A stretch of DNA of 64,000 nt from positions 18,786,001-18,850,000 of the forward strand of contig JBHGNT010000015.1 in the NCBI GenBank assembly GCA_043228905.1. Direction: 5' to 3'. The first letter of the stretch is position 1. The number at the start of each line of letters is the position of its first letter. Under the pieces are notes generated by a model. That model saw only the letters and a program-made list of their open reading frames with translations. It searched no databases and was not told where the DNA came from. The DNA is from Azolla caroliniana. Its lineage: Eukaryota; Polypodiophyta. The position numbers and the translations under genes were made by a program. Shown here one piece after another: positions 11,396 through 23,168 of this stretch.

Positions 11396-12533
11396 GCTTG
11401 CTTGACTTTTTACATTGACTTCGCTGGTAGGGTTTGTTTATAATTAGGCTTCATAGACAAGCTCAAGATTAGGCTTTATATGTAGGCGACAAGGTAGGAA
11501 CCATTGTTATGCATTTTAGGTGGGCTTTCTAGGTAGTCTTGGAACATGCCAGAAGTCTTTGTTTGGGCCCCTCAATGAATTCATGTTTGGATTTTGCTCA
11601 TAGGCTCAAGATGCCAATGATGTGACACGATGCGAGAAGGCAAGACGAGCAATTGTGGACCTTGTGTGATCATGGCTTTGTTGTAAGTGCACTAATATGA
11701 TCACTTGAAACGATCAATGAATTTAGACTTGTGACAAAATTTCACCTTAGATGCATCCAATATGGTTCATGCCATATTCATATGGTTGATATATGTAGTT
11801 CTCACATTATAAGTTATTTTATATTTATTTTGTTTCATCCATTAATCATTTGCCTTTTGTTTTATAAGGTCTTTTGTGTTTATTATATTTAATCCATTAA
11901 TTTTTTATGTCTTCTTAAAATCGTGTCAATGCTTTAGTGTTAAGTTTGAGTAATGTCAATAACACAATTATTTGTTATCAACTAGCGACTGAAATCATCA
12001 TCAAATGAGCTATGAATATGTACATATTCTTTGTAGTTTAAACATACATTGCATTCTATGGTAAATGAAGGATTTTGTGAATTTGCAATACTAGTATCGT
12101 AGCAACATGAATGCCAACGAATGAGACAAACGGCATTTATGCAAACTTTCAAGTTTTGTGGTCATATTGAGGAAAAAAAGCCTATGACTTAAACCACGTT
12201 TTTATAGAGTAAATAATAAATAGCCAAACATATATGAAAGTGACCTGCAAATAGTAGAGTATCTATAGATACTTAGAGTGTACATAGCCTGATTTGTATA
12301 TGCGATTCACCTAACTAATGGGAAGCAAATTTTTCTCAGGAAAAAAAATGACACTTCCATTTCCTTATTTGTCTTTGTGTATAATGGCAACATAATTAAA
12401 ATGTCAAGGGACACCTCTTGTTTCATGTGAATGAACTTTATGCCTTTAGAATTGTAATATAAATAATCAATTAATAAGAGAGTTAGTTTCAATGTTGAAA
12501 TCAACACATCCATCTCCAATAATTCATCATTCC

Positions 12534-13400
12534 GACGTTTGATTTGTAGACATTGTGGAGAAATGCACATTGGTAGCATTGGACATGAATTGGCATTTGT
12601 GGTGGCCCTAATTTAGACCTCAAGCATTCTAGGTGTTTTTGGATTGAAGGAAAGGTTGATGATGTTGTTTTGCCTCTTCATGTCTATCATTCTTTTGATA
12701 GGTTCAAGCTTATTAGACATGAAAGAAGGTTTAATGTGAAAATGTTACCTGATATTAGTTGAACTATGCATCTGAGTCAGGTTAGAAATTTAGAGTATCC
12801 TACATTACAAATAACGAAACTTGTGAGAGAAATTTGTGCAAGGAATACCAATCGAAAATCCCCTCATGGGACATTAATAAGAGATTAATTAACCTATTTG
12901 TATATGATGATGAAGATATTATCAATGTAGACCCACAAAATGAACATGAGCTTGACTTTGTAACCAAACGCAAGAAACAATATACGAAATGGAGAGCTTA
13001 GGGTGTGTCCTCATTTTTATGTTTGGAAATGGCTTCATTGAGCTCTCAAGCAATTATTGAAGTAGCAAAAATGACATTATGAGCATGGGAGATGATGAAG
13101 ATCGCTAAAGGTGCTAATGAAGAAGTACGCTATTAGGGCTTGTAGGTATTGCCAAGAGGTACATATTGGTTCAAGAGGACATAAAGTGAGGCTATGTGAA
13201 GGATTTAAAAACCCATGGTTGGCCAGTAGGAGGGGTTGATGGTATTATACCACCCGATTATGTGTGGCACGTGCCTAATCCAACAATTCATCTTAAAGAA
13301 CGAGTTGAAAAGATATTATGGGAAGGCTCCCACTATAGTCAAGCTTTTGATGCCACTTGAAAGGAAAAACATATTCTTAAATTTAACTTTTTTTATATTA
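12534..13400 (+). pseudogene. APO-family (ACCUMULATION OF PHOTOSYSTEM ONE-like) pseudogene
   Basis: Two tandem APO-type domains can be read across changing frames. The first, about 12545-12760, has CRHCGEMHIGSIGHE, then a GKVDDVVLPLHVYH stretch and LIRHERRFN. The second, about 13105-13340, has LMKKYAIRACRYC, EVHIGSRGHKVRLCEGFK, PPDYVWHVPNP and LKRYYGKAPTIV. From the family: APO1/APO2-type proteins are organelle RNA-binding proteins with duplicated zinc-binding C-x2-C...H...C motifs, needed for intron splicing and photosystem I accumulation. The copy is broken by in-frame stops (for example after LPDI and in the linker near 12890-13080) and by frameshifts near 12600, 13210 and 13295. It appears non-functional, either a decayed paralogue or a retrocopy. 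The linker also matches in order, so this is not just one domain. Confidence 0.8.
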
Positions 13401-14128
13401 GTTTTCCATTGTATGAGTGCAATGTTTTGGAAACATGGAGTATGTTATAGACATAACCTTGAGGGACCAACTCTTAAAGTTAATTTCAATGGTTTTAAGG
13501 TAGGATAGTGGGAACCCGATTTTCTTAGGGATTGGGAGAAACCCATAAGGAGGAAGCCTGATGGTATTGAATTGATCCCTCCAAGATTTGGAAAATAGTT
13601 CATCTTTTCTAAAAACTAAACAAATTTATACAATATTTAGTCCCAAAGATATCAAAATCAAGATACAACATAACAATTTTACAATGATCAACATGTTGCA
13701 TCGGGTATGAATAGAAACAAAATGGAAAGAGTGCCAGGGAGATATCCTTGAGTTTTGATGTAGCGAGTCTATGATTGACAAACACATTGGCTTTTGTCAT
13801 TGTAAGCCTATGTTGTCGTGTTGAATCGTCGAGATTTTATTTGAGAGGAAATCATCAAAGTAAATGAGATGGTTAGGGAAAGAGCATTGGATTATGCAAA
13901 ATAGATACCGAAGAGGATAGTTGAATATTTTTATGCGTTTTTGTTGACCTTTTGGTCGGTACAAGGAGTGTGGAACGGTGAAATCATCGGTGGGTTGTAG
14001 GTAAGTGGAGAGGGAGACGTGACCACCAAGATCAATTTGAGCGCATCCGAATCGTAAACAAAAACTTGGTGTAGGCGAGGATTAGACGAGATAGACGGAA
14101 GGGAGAGGGAGATGAGGGATCAAAGCAC

Positions 14129-14154
14129 TAATAATAATAATAATAATAATAATA
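14129..14154. repeat. (TAA)n microsatellite
   Basis: About eight to nine uninterrupted TAA units. Confidence 0.9.
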
Positions 14155-14204
14155 AAAGCTAATTAAGAAAGAAACACTAAATATGATTAAAACATACCCA
14201 TATG

Positions 14205-14207
<3 letters not shown>

Positions 14208-14249
<42 letters not shown>
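14208..14249. repeat. (AG)n microsatellite
   Basis: Uninterrupted AG run of about 42 bases. Confidence 0.95.
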
Positions 14250-14252
<3 letters not shown>

Positions 14253-15172
14253 AACAAAACTAATCTTCATTAAGATAGGGTTTACAATGAGATAGGGGAA
14301 ATGGGAAGGGCCATTAGCCAACTAGTTTCGCCCCCTATGGGGCTCATCAGTGCTAAGTGGCCTTTGGGGGTTGATGGTGTTTATATAAGGAGGTTTAGGA
14401 GAGGCTTTGGAAAAATGAGAAAAAGGAGTGGGGAGTGGAGGTGTGCTAATGGGTATGATTGAAAAAGGGGAAGGAGAGAAGAGAAGGCTATATAATAAGG
14501 GGAAATATAATGAGGGGGAGAGGGTTTAATGTGAAGGGGTAATGTGAACATTGTCATATACACAAGAAGGAAGGGGAACCTCTTTACCCTTTTTGTTGGG
14601 CACCACTCCACTTATATAGAGGCCCAAATGGATTGTTACACATGCGTGCATGGCGCCAAACTGTTACACATGGCAACCACATGAATGGTTGCATGGGCTA
14701 TGGGTATGATGCCTCACATGACCACTCCACAATATATGTATTTACACCACTTAAATGACAACACTTTAATCATCTTGAGAATACAACTTGACTTTAACCT
14801 TATATCTCTAATATATGTGACATGAGGGTGGTTCAAACTCTGTATTCGAAAGAAATACAAGGGTCAGACTTAGCCAACCTTTACATTTAACTCAAGCTAG
14901 ACAGTAAGACACACAACAACAAAGCAAAAAAACAATATAGAGAGATAGAGTTTTAACGTGGAAACCCTAATCGGGAAAACCATTGGAGCCCACTGACTCC
15001 AGAACAAAATCACTATAAGAGTGTTTACAAGAACTCAAGGCCACAACCTTGGTAAGGTCTTCATCTCAGTAGAAGAATATACACTGTGAACATGAGAAAC
15101 AAAGGAACGACATCACCTGATTTGTGCAGAGTCGTTAACCTGCACATCTACACTATTCACACTCCTTTTTCT

Positions 15173-15194
15173 TCTCTCTCTCTCTCTCTCTCTC
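15173..15194. repeat. (TC)n microsatellite
   Basis: CT run within the LTR-like left flank of Copia A. Confidence 0.9.
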
Positions 15195-15391
15195 TTCTCT
15201 TATAGTTCTCTATTTACCGTTCTCTTGATGAATGGGTAAATATCCCTATTTGTTGTAAACCAATTGTCTCATGGGCCAATTTTGGCCTTAGAAGACGTTA
15301 ATATATCTTTCTTTCTTTCTTTCTCACTGCAACTCACAACTCTCTAATGATGCTCCTTTTTTTATATTTTAGGGTTTATACATACACTTAA

Positions 15392-15412
15392 ATACATACA
15401 TACATACATACA

Positions 15413-15448
<36 letters not shown>

Positions 15449-15451
15449 TAT
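15392..15451. repeat. (ACAT)n-(TA)n microsatellite
   Basis: About twelve tetranucleotide units followed by six TA units. Confidence 0.95.
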
Positions 15452-15570
15452 TTACATATTATTTATCCCTAGCTAGTCAACTTCAACCGATTTTGCACTT
15501 AGCCTTTGCTGGATCAGCTCCTATGCAATCATATTTGGCACTTAGTCGGCTCATAACCGACCCTTTTTAC

Positions 15571-15868
15571 TATCGATAACAAGTGCAGTTTGCGGAAACG
15601 TGTGTGGATCTGTTGTCCGTTCTGAACAACAAACAACGCAGACAGAAAATAGAATAGGTGTGGAATTACACAGTGCAAGCTCTAACGGAAAGCTTTATTG
15701 CTTCGTTCTCACACTCTCTCAGAGATACAATACACATACGCTTCGTCTCTCTGTTAATCGTCATTCTATACAATGTTAGGTATTCGCTTATGTACTAAGC
15801 CCTAACTTATTGACGAGTTCACACTCGGACGGATACAACTTGGAAGGAGTTGGCCTTTTATGCCAACA
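15571..15868 (-). repeat. Copia A 3' LTR
   Basis: 298 bp, matching 20444-20474 plus 21057-21323. Near 15595-15606 it holds the undisturbed sequence GGAAACGTGTGTGG, the empty site of the solo LTR found in the partner LTR. Confidence 0.9.
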
Positions 15869-16229
15869 AACTCCCCCGTAAAAGGACTACTCTTTCTTAC
15901 ATGTACAAGTATTTGGGGTTATCTCCCTCGTAAGCCTAGATTACAAAATTGATCTAAGTTTATATGTTACAAGTTGGTTGGCATGCAACCGAGTCAGCAG
16001 ATGTATAACATGTGTCGTTATTGTTCTGATCAGATCTTACCTTCTACTCGTTCGGCTTTCTTCTGCTCGGTCGCTTGTCATAGCCCCATTTTCGTCCTTA
16101 GTGCTCGGAAGCGTAGATCTGGGAGTGGCTTCGTCAGGCAATCGACAATGTTCACCTCGGTGTTGATCTTCCGGACTTCGAGTTTCTTTTCGTTTATGAG
16201 CTCCTGGATATGATGATACTGCACCTCAA

Positions 16230-19200
16230 TGTGCTTCGTCTTTGCATGATAGACGGGATTGTTGATGAGGTGTATTGCGCTCTATGAGTCGCAATAGATG
16301 GTCGACGCTGGTCGGTTGTTTCGGTTTGCAGTTCCGAAGTTGGCAGTCAGTCAGTGTAGCCAGATCACTTCCTTCGCTGCTTCTGATGCTGCTATGTACT
16401 CGGCTTCTGTGGTAGACAAAGTCGTGCACTCTTGAAGTTTCAACCTCCATGATATCGCCCCGCCACCATGGGTGAAGATGTAGCCTGATGTTGATTTCCG
16501 ATTATCTGCATTTCCGGCATAGTCGGAATCGGTGTAGCCTTCGACTTCGGTTGAGGTTGTCAGTCCGAAAGTCAGCTGTGCATCCAGGGTTCTTTTTAGA
16601 CACCTAAGGATGTGCTTGACGGCCTCCCAATGCTTCTTTCCTGGGTTTGACATGTACGTGCTGACTACCCCTACGACATAGGCTAGGTCGGGTCGGGTCG
16701 CCACCATTGCGTACATGATACTTCCTACTGCTGATGCGTAGGGTATTTTTCCAATAAGTTCTCTCTCCTTGTCCGTCGAAGGAGAGTCTCTGTCTGATAG
16801 TCCAATCGACGTTGGAAGCGGTGTTGGTGTTGGCTTCACATTCTCCATGTTGAAGCGCTTCGACACCTTGCGGATGTATTCGGACTGGGAGAGTCGGAGA
16901 GTTTTGGTCATCTGATTTCGCTCTATCCTCATGCCCAATATGTGTCGGGCTTGTCCGAGTTCCTTCATCGCGAACTTTGCGTGAAGGCTCCGCTTCAGCT
17001 TACTGATCTCTGCTTGATTGCTTCTTGCAATCAACATGTCGTCTACGTATAGGATCAGATAGATCCTTGACTTGTCGGCTAGTTGTTGAACATACATGCA
17101 TGGGTCGGAGTCTGATATGTTGTATCCAAGCTGCCATATGTAGGAGTCAAACTTCTGGTACCACATTCTCGGCACTTGTTTTAGGCCATATAGACTTTTC
17201 TTTAGTCGACATACGAGGTGACTGTTCTCCCCCGTCGCCGTGAAGCCTGCCGGTTGAGACATGTAAAGGTCTTCTTCCAAATCTCCGTGTAGGAATGCCG
17301 TCTTTACGTCCATCTGCTCGAGCTCTAGATCTTCTGTCGCCACGACTCATAGTAGGAGTCGCAGGGTGGTCATCGTGACTATTGGTGAGAATATCTCGTC
17401 GTAGTCGACCCTGTATTCTTGTTTGAATCCTTTCGCGACAAGCCGAGCTTTGTACTTGGGTTTCTCTGAGTCGGATACATACTTGTATCGGAAAACCCAT
17501 TTGCAAGGTAGTGACTTCCTTCTAGCTTGTAGTTCGACCATCTCCCATGTATGATTCTGATGAATCGAGTCCATTTCGGATTTCATGGCTTGTAGCCATG
17601 TTTCGGCATCTAGTGCGGCCATAGCTTCTTCATAGGTGCTTGGTTTGCCTGCATCCGTGTAGTTGACGTAGTCGAGGCCTGGTTGGTAGAACTCTATTTG
17701 CCTTTGAGCTCGTCCAGATCTCCTGTGTGCCGAGATGTTTGGTTATGATCCTTTGATCAGCTCTGTTGGTTGGTCGCTATTAGTTGAACCATCTGTATCA
17801 GGAGTCTTGTTAGGTGTCCCACCCCCAGATTGGGATTTCGACGGTGTTTGGTTTTCCTCCCCTGTGGTTGTTGTCGACTCTTTTCTGACTTGTCTCTTGG
17901 TGACTTTGCCTTTATCGATCCTGGTCGATTTGACTGTGTCTTTGATGACTTTGTCTTTGAGTTCGACGATGGGACTTGTTGCCCATTCGGTGTCGGTAGG
18001 GAAGTTGGTAGCTTGTTGGAGTTCGATTGTTTGTCGAGTCTCCGATTCGGCCCAGTGGGTTGGTCCTTCTACGACAGTGCTGTCATCTTCGAAGGATACC
18101 TTCTTACCAAATGTTTTCTATTGGTTCCGTTGAGAGAAGATAGAGTCTTCATTGAAGACTACGTCGCTGCTCCGGATCAATTTCCGGTTCTTAGGGTCCC
18201 ATAGCCGATAGCCGAAGTCCCCATCGGATCCATAACCGAGAAATATGCACTTTGTTGCATGGGGTGCCAACTTTGTCCTTTTGTCCCTGGGGATGAACGC
18301 ATAGGCTTCGCATCCAAATATACGAAGCCTATTGTAGGTCGGCTGTTTGCCCGACCATTGTGCCTGTGGCACTTCGAGCTTGATTGCTCTTGACGATGCC
18401 AGATTTATCAGATACACTGCCATCTACAATGCCTCGGCCCAAAATTCTAGCTTCAATCCGGCTTGCTGGAGCATTGTTGTCACCCTCTCCAGGATCGTCC
18501 TATTGATCCATTTTGCCACTCCATTTTGCATGGGTGTGTAGGGAACGGTCTTTTGGTGTCGTATCCCTTTTCCAGACAGGTATCGTTTGAAGGCTCTGGA
18601 GGTGTACTCACATTCGTTGTCGGATCGAAGTGTCTTCACTTTGTATCCCGATAGGTTCTCCACTTCAGATATCCGTCGAGTGAAGACCTCAAGCGCTTCA
18701 TCTTTGGACTTGATGGAGTATGCCCAAACTTTCTGTGTATAGTCATCTACGAATGTGATGAAGTACCGGGAGCCTCCTAGTGATCACTCTGGCATGGGCC
18801 CACATATGTTTGTGTGCACGAGATGTAGGGGCTGTCGTACCGTCTTGTAGTGGAGAGAGTGCGGACTTCGGGTCTGTTTCCCATATCGACAATGCTCGCA
18901 GAAGTTCGTCTTTGCCTGGAGTTTCGGGATGTAGCCGACTGACATCAACCGATCAAGTCCGGCTTGAGACATGTGGCCATGTTGACCATGCCATAGGTTT
19001 GGGTCGGTTTTCTCGGCTATGTTCACAGCCCCTTTAGGGTTGATCGCCGTCAATGGGTATAGATTATTATACTTCTACCCACTACCGATTTTGAGGTTTC
19101 CTCGGTTGATCACCCATGTCGACTCGTGTAGAGTCGTTCGATACCTGTCTTCGGCTAACATGCCAATGGAGACCAGACTCCTCTTTAGATCGGGTACATG

Positions 19201-20344
19201 CCGAACTCGGTGCAGGGTTATTGTGTTGCCATTTGGCCATCTGATGGGAACCTCCCCGGTTCCGGCTATCTTGCAGTCCCTGCATGTTTCCTACTCGGAC
19301 TGTGTCGCTGGCGTCAACTGAATAGTTCGAGAACCATTCAATGTTGGGGATCACATGAAATGTGGCGCCAGAGTCTAGTAGCCACGTGTGTGCAACTTGT
19401 GCACTGTAGAGGACTTCTCCGATCATTGAGTCCTCTAAGGAGAGGATTTCTCCGGATCGGGTGTCGGCAACGTTGATCTAGTTGCCGACTGGAGAGTGGT
19501 CTGAGTCGGAACATCCCCGATTCCGCTCGGATCGCCGACCACACTCTTTTCTTTTTAATGACCAGCAGTCGGAAACATTGTGGCCAACTTTCTTGCAGTG
19601 TGTGTAGTACTCTCTTGATCGGCCCGTTTTTGACTTCGACCGTTGACGGTCTCCCCTTGTTTTCGATTGGCTGTAGCATCGACTGGTTCTATTGGCTTGT
19701 TCTTTTGTTCGACTCTGTCAGTTGAACGACTCGGTCGAGTGATGGGCTTCTGCCGACTCATCGATGCTTAGTCCCATCGATTTTCGCCTGATGTCCTCTG
19801 TGAGGACTTGGTCGATTGTTTCGCCCAAGTTTAGGATCGGTCGGCTATAGGCGTATATCGTGCAGAATACCTCCCAACTCGCCGGCAAGCTCGATAGGAG
19901 GGCAAGGGCTTTCACTTCTTCTTCGAAGTTGATCCCTTGTGATGAGAGCTCAGACAACACCCGACTAAAGGTGTTGATGTGGGAGGTTGCCGGATCGGTC
20001 TCTCTCATCTTCATGTTGAACAATTGTTTGATCAAAATCAATTTCGAAGATGAAGACTTCTTTTCATAAACGACCTGTAGCTTCTCCCACCATGAGAATG
20101 CTATCGTCTCTTTCGCCATGTTGAAATAAATGTTTTTGGCCAGATGCATTCAGATGGTGGAGCGTGCGATTTCGTCTGTTGATCTCCACTCCTTGGTTGT
20201 CATTGAAGCAGGTTTTTCGCTGTGCCGAATGGCTTCGACCTATCTTCAAATGATCAACACATCCTACATCATCTCCTTCTACAAGGCAAAATTTTTGCCG
20301 TCGAATTTTCTGATTTCAACTCTTGTTCCGGATGTTGAAGCCAT
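16230..20344 (-). pseudogene. Copia A gag-pol polyprotein remnant
   Basis: Order on the minus strand is gag, protease, integrase, RT, RNase H. Gag starts at the ATG at 20344 and runs to about 19720. The zinc knuckle at about 19606-19565 reads YTHCKKVGHNVSDC, with its first Cys changed to Tyr. The protease has LLDSGATFHV near 19390-19346. The integrase zinc-binding and core pieces lie at 19053-18424. The RT runs from about 17622 to 16351 with YVDDMLI near 17050-17030, and RNase H ends near 16230. Reading is broken by stops (several TGG to TAG) and frameshifts; the longest open piece is the RT/RNase H part at 16351-17343. It cannot encode an active polyprotein. Confidence 0.9.
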
Positions 20345-20430
20345 ATTCTTTTTGTGAACTTGAGATTTCTAACTTGGTCTTTTCTTTCAGCTTCTTCTAT
20401 TGTCTATTCCCGCCGAACAACAAAGATTCG

Positions 20431-20442
20431 CTCTGATACCAG
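20431..20442 (-). other. Copia A primer-binding site
   Basis: On the minus strand TGGTATCAGAGC, complementary to the 3' end of initiator tRNA-Met. It lies next to the 5' LTR end at 20444. Confidence 0.9.
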
Positions 20443-20474
20443 TTGTCGGTAACGAGTGTGGTTTGCGAAAACGT

Positions 20475-21052
20475 TGTCGCGATATTCCACGAGTACGTGT
20501 AAGATCTTAGGCGGGACCGTGGGGGTCTTGGACTAGGGAGTAGAGGGGGAATGGAAGCTTAGCTCGAGAGGGGAGGAGAACGAATAGGACATAAACATAG
20601 AATGGATGGAGGCAAGATACACAAACGAGTTATATTAAGAACCACCAAACGCTTTACAACCATGGCCACATAGGCCGAACGAAAACACTATATGGAACCA
20701 TAACCAAATAAGTAAAGTAAAGAAGATGATGAAGAAGAAACCCTAAGAAAAACCCTAAACCCAAAATGGTATGAAGAAGAAGAAGAATAGTAAAACCCTA
20801 GACGAAACCCTAAAACCGAAATAGAAACCCTCGACCTAAGTGGTATACCTCTCTCACTCAAAATAGGCAACCCCTCACAAGAGACCCCTCCCTTCCTTTT
20901 ATAGCCCAAGGAGGGAGGGATGTTACAATGTGGGATAAATTCTCCCCCTTATTCTATACACCATTTTCCTAGTATACATGTGCACATGTTGCATATTGCC
21001 GACTTGCCTATTCCATCCCGGTTTCACACCAAAGCCGGAAATCTTCACGACA
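20475..21052 (-). mobile_element. Solo LTR of the G (Ty3/Gypsy) family inside the Copia A 5' LTR
   Basis: The 578-bp segment reads TGTCGCGATA...TCTTCACGACA on the plus strand. On the minus strand it starts TGTCGTGAAGAT, like G3 and G4. Its U5 part carries CTAGTCCAAGACCCCCACGG, nearly the same as the G3 LTR U5. Exactly 4 bp (ACGT) is duplicated at 20471-20474 and 21053-21056; the partner Copia LTR has the single copy. No internal region is present. Confidence 0.88.
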
Positions 21053-21474
21053 ACGTGTGTGGATCTGTTGTCGGTTCTAAATAACAAACAACGCAGATAG
21101 AAAATAGAATAAGCGTGGGCATACACAATGCAAGCTCTAATGGAAAACTTTATTGCTTTATTCTAACTCTCTCTCAAAGATACAATACACAGACATTTCG
21201 TCTCTCTGTCACTCGTCATTCTATACAATGTTAGGTATTCACTTATATACTAAGCCCTAACTTATTGACGAGTTCACACTCGGACGGATACAACTTGGAA
21301 GGAGTCGGCCTTTTATGCCAACATTTACATAGCCAGCTCTCTAGCAGGCTCCTAGTGCTTAGCTGGCTCTTAGCCAACCCCTTTGCACTTCGTCGACATA
21401 TAGCTGGCCCTTAGCCAAATCGACTTCTAGTCGACTGGCTCTTCTCCCATAAGGAGGGCCACCTTTTCACAACA

Positions 21475-22413
21475 ATTTCATTGATTGACAAGAAAACAAG
21501 CTTATGATATGATATTCCCCTTCCTCTTGCTTCGAGAAATCGTTTTCTTTGTCGTGGCAATTCTTTCTTTCCTCCCTCTTATTCCCTTTGATGTCCATCT
21601 TCTTCTACTACTTCTTCTCTATTATTCATCTTCTTCCTCCTCACTTCACACATTTGTTCCTTAATGCTATTTGATGAAGAGAGAGAGAAAAAAGATAGAG
21701 AAGAGAGGAAAGAGAAAAGAATACTTCAATACACTAATAAGAAAAGAATACAATACTCTTATACTCCAAGAGTAACAACCCCAAATAAGTATTGCAATAT
21801 GCTATTACTAAAATAATCTTTCCGTCTTCTTCTACTAATCGTCTTCTCACTTATTCTAATCGTCTTCTTCTTCTTCTTCTTCACTTCTTCTTGTAGATCT
21901 TCCATCCTTCCTTGTAGATATTCTATGCTTCCTCCATCCCCTTAATTGCTAAGAATACTGCATATTTATAGGTTTTTAGTTGCGTTATTCTTGCTTTTTT
22001 CTTTTCTTTTCTTTTACATATCCTCGAGTTTGTGTGGTGCGTTTTTCAAATAATTATTTTTGGGTTTTCATCAAATTTTTTTATACAAGAAAGCTCTCTT
22101 TGTCAGCTTTCTTACGAAGCTTTTCTTTTGAAATTTGGATAAGAGATGAAGAAGTTATGAGCTTTTTTCTCTACCTTGCTTTTTCTACTTAATTTCTTGC
22201 ATTTTTCTTCTTTTTCTTTTTCTTTTTGCTTTTTCTACTTTTGAAAAACGCCTCTTTTAACTCTTGGACCTTTCATATCGTGCTTTATTCTTCTATACCT
22301 TCGCATCCAATATATTTGTCACGGTCTTTTCTTGTGAGCAAAAATTGACTTCACATGTTGATTTTCCCCCTCATAATGTGGTTTTTATAGCCTATTCATC
22401 AACCTTCATTAGG
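21475..22413. other. AT- and pyrimidine-rich DNA without recognised genes
   Basis: CTT/TTC-rich low-complexity sequence between two Copia insertions. The last five bases (22409-22413, TTAGG) are the left target duplication of Copia B. Nothing else was recognised. Confidence 0.6.
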
Positions 22414-23139
22414 TGTTGGGATTTCGGTCCCTCCGGATGGGATGTCCGGATGATGAAGACCCCAGTTACGGAGCCGGATGAAGAGTACCCGGATACGGAT
22501 CCGGATGATGAAGACCCCGGTTACGGAGCCGGATGAAGAGTACCCGGATACGGATCCGGATGATGAAGACCCCGGTTACGGAGCCGGATGAAGAGTACCC
22601 GGATACGGATCCGGATGATGAAGACCCCGGTTACGGAGCCGGATGACGAATGTACCCGGAGAGAGATTCGGATGCGGGGACATATTTGTGAATATGTTTG
22701 CTAAGAGCCCTTGTGGCTATATTTGTAAATAGCCCGAAAGTCATATATGTATAAATATGACTTAGGGCAAACAGTTTATGTGGTTGCTTATCATTTTTCT
22801 GTTTTTCCACTCAAGAGGAGTGAAGTGAGAGCAGCCGAGAGAGAGAGAGAGATAGAGCGCGAGAGAGACGAAGAGGTAGACGCCTCTGTGTACTTCCGCC
22901 GCCTGTGGCGAGGACAGCGAGCTCAAGGTCGTTGCCTTGCAGCTCGCCATTGTATATTTCTCTGTGCATAGTTTGGTTCGGAGTCTCGCACTCCCGTGGT
23001 TTTTCCCGTATAGGGTTTTCCACGTTAATCCCTGTGTATCGCGTCTTTCTCTGTATTTCCTATTTTTCTGCTACATTGATCCGCGATTAATCGGTTGTGG
23101 CCGAGTGGTGAAGGTAAATCCAACCGGTGATTCCTTCCA
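22414..23139 (+). repeat. Copia B 5' LTR
   Basis: 726 bp. U3 carries a 55-bp minisatellite. TATAAATATGAC near 22749-22760 is a plausible promoter TATA region. U5 contains the phrase GGTTTTTCCCGTATAGGG that recurs in the other Copia LTRs of the window. Confidence 0.95.
22447..22645 (+). repeat. 55-bp minisatellite in the Copia B LTR U3
   Basis: Four units start CGGATGATGAAGACC at 22447, 22502, 22557 and 22612. The first unit differs at one position (CCCCAG for CCCCGG). The same array occurs in the 3' LTR from 27286. Confidence 0.93.
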
Positions 23140-23142
23140 AAC

Positions 23143-23154
23143 TGGTATCAGAGC
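23143..23154 (+). other. Copia B primer-binding site
   Basis: TGGTATCAGAGC, three bases after the 5' LTR; complementary to initiator tRNA-Met. Confidence 0.95.
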
Positions 23155-23168
23155 GACTGTTGCAGAAA

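Larger units (their letters stand above)
9474..12533. other. Intergenic DNA with transposon debris
   Basis: No supported gene. It contains the two further LTR-like fragments listed separately, plus CT and CA microsatellites. The rest is AT-rich and interrupted in every frame. Confidence 0.5.
13401..14841. other. Intergenic DNA with simple repeats
   Basis: No supported gene. It contains an (AAT)n run, an (AG)n run and purine-rich low-complexity sequence around 14390-14600 that opens spurious frames. Confidence 0.5.
15571..21323 (-). mobile_element. Copia A: degenerate Ty1/Copia retrotransposon with both LTRs
   Basis: Minus-strand element. Its 3' LTR is at 15571-15868 and its 5' LTR at 20444-21323, the latter 298 bp once the nested solo LTR and its extra 4-bp repeat are removed. 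Target duplication TTTAC lies at 15566-15570 and 21324-21328. The initiator-Met primer-binding site is at 20431-20442 (plus strand GCTCTGATACCA), and a polypurine tract precedes the 3' LTR. The LTRs differ at many sites and one terminus has decayed (TATCG instead of TGTCG), so this is an old insertion. Confidence 0.92.
14842..21474 (-). mobile_element. Older LTR-like sequence split by Copia A (outer level of a nest)
   Basis: Read on the minus strand, the flanks of Copia A (14842-15570 and 21329-21474) join into one LTR-like unit. The right part ends CCTTTTCACAACA (minus-strand start TGTTGTG). The left part holds a Copia-type U5 phrase, GGTTTTCCCGATTAGGGTTT, which is also seen in other LTRs of this window. 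Both flanks share CTTAGCC/GGCTCxTA-type short repeats around the Copia A target site. No matching target duplication was found for the outer ends (AACTC versus ATTTC), so the outer limits are tentative. Confidence 0.45.

Noticed and set aside
10903-15451. Microsatellites as regulatory or CRISPR-like arrays
   Set aside because: They are simple dinucleotide to tetranucleotide runs without spacers; ordinary plant simple repeats.
23127-23168. Upstream start for the Copia B polyprotein
   Set aside because: The in-frame codon at 23127 is GTG and lies within the LTR; the first ATG after the primer-binding site is 23169.
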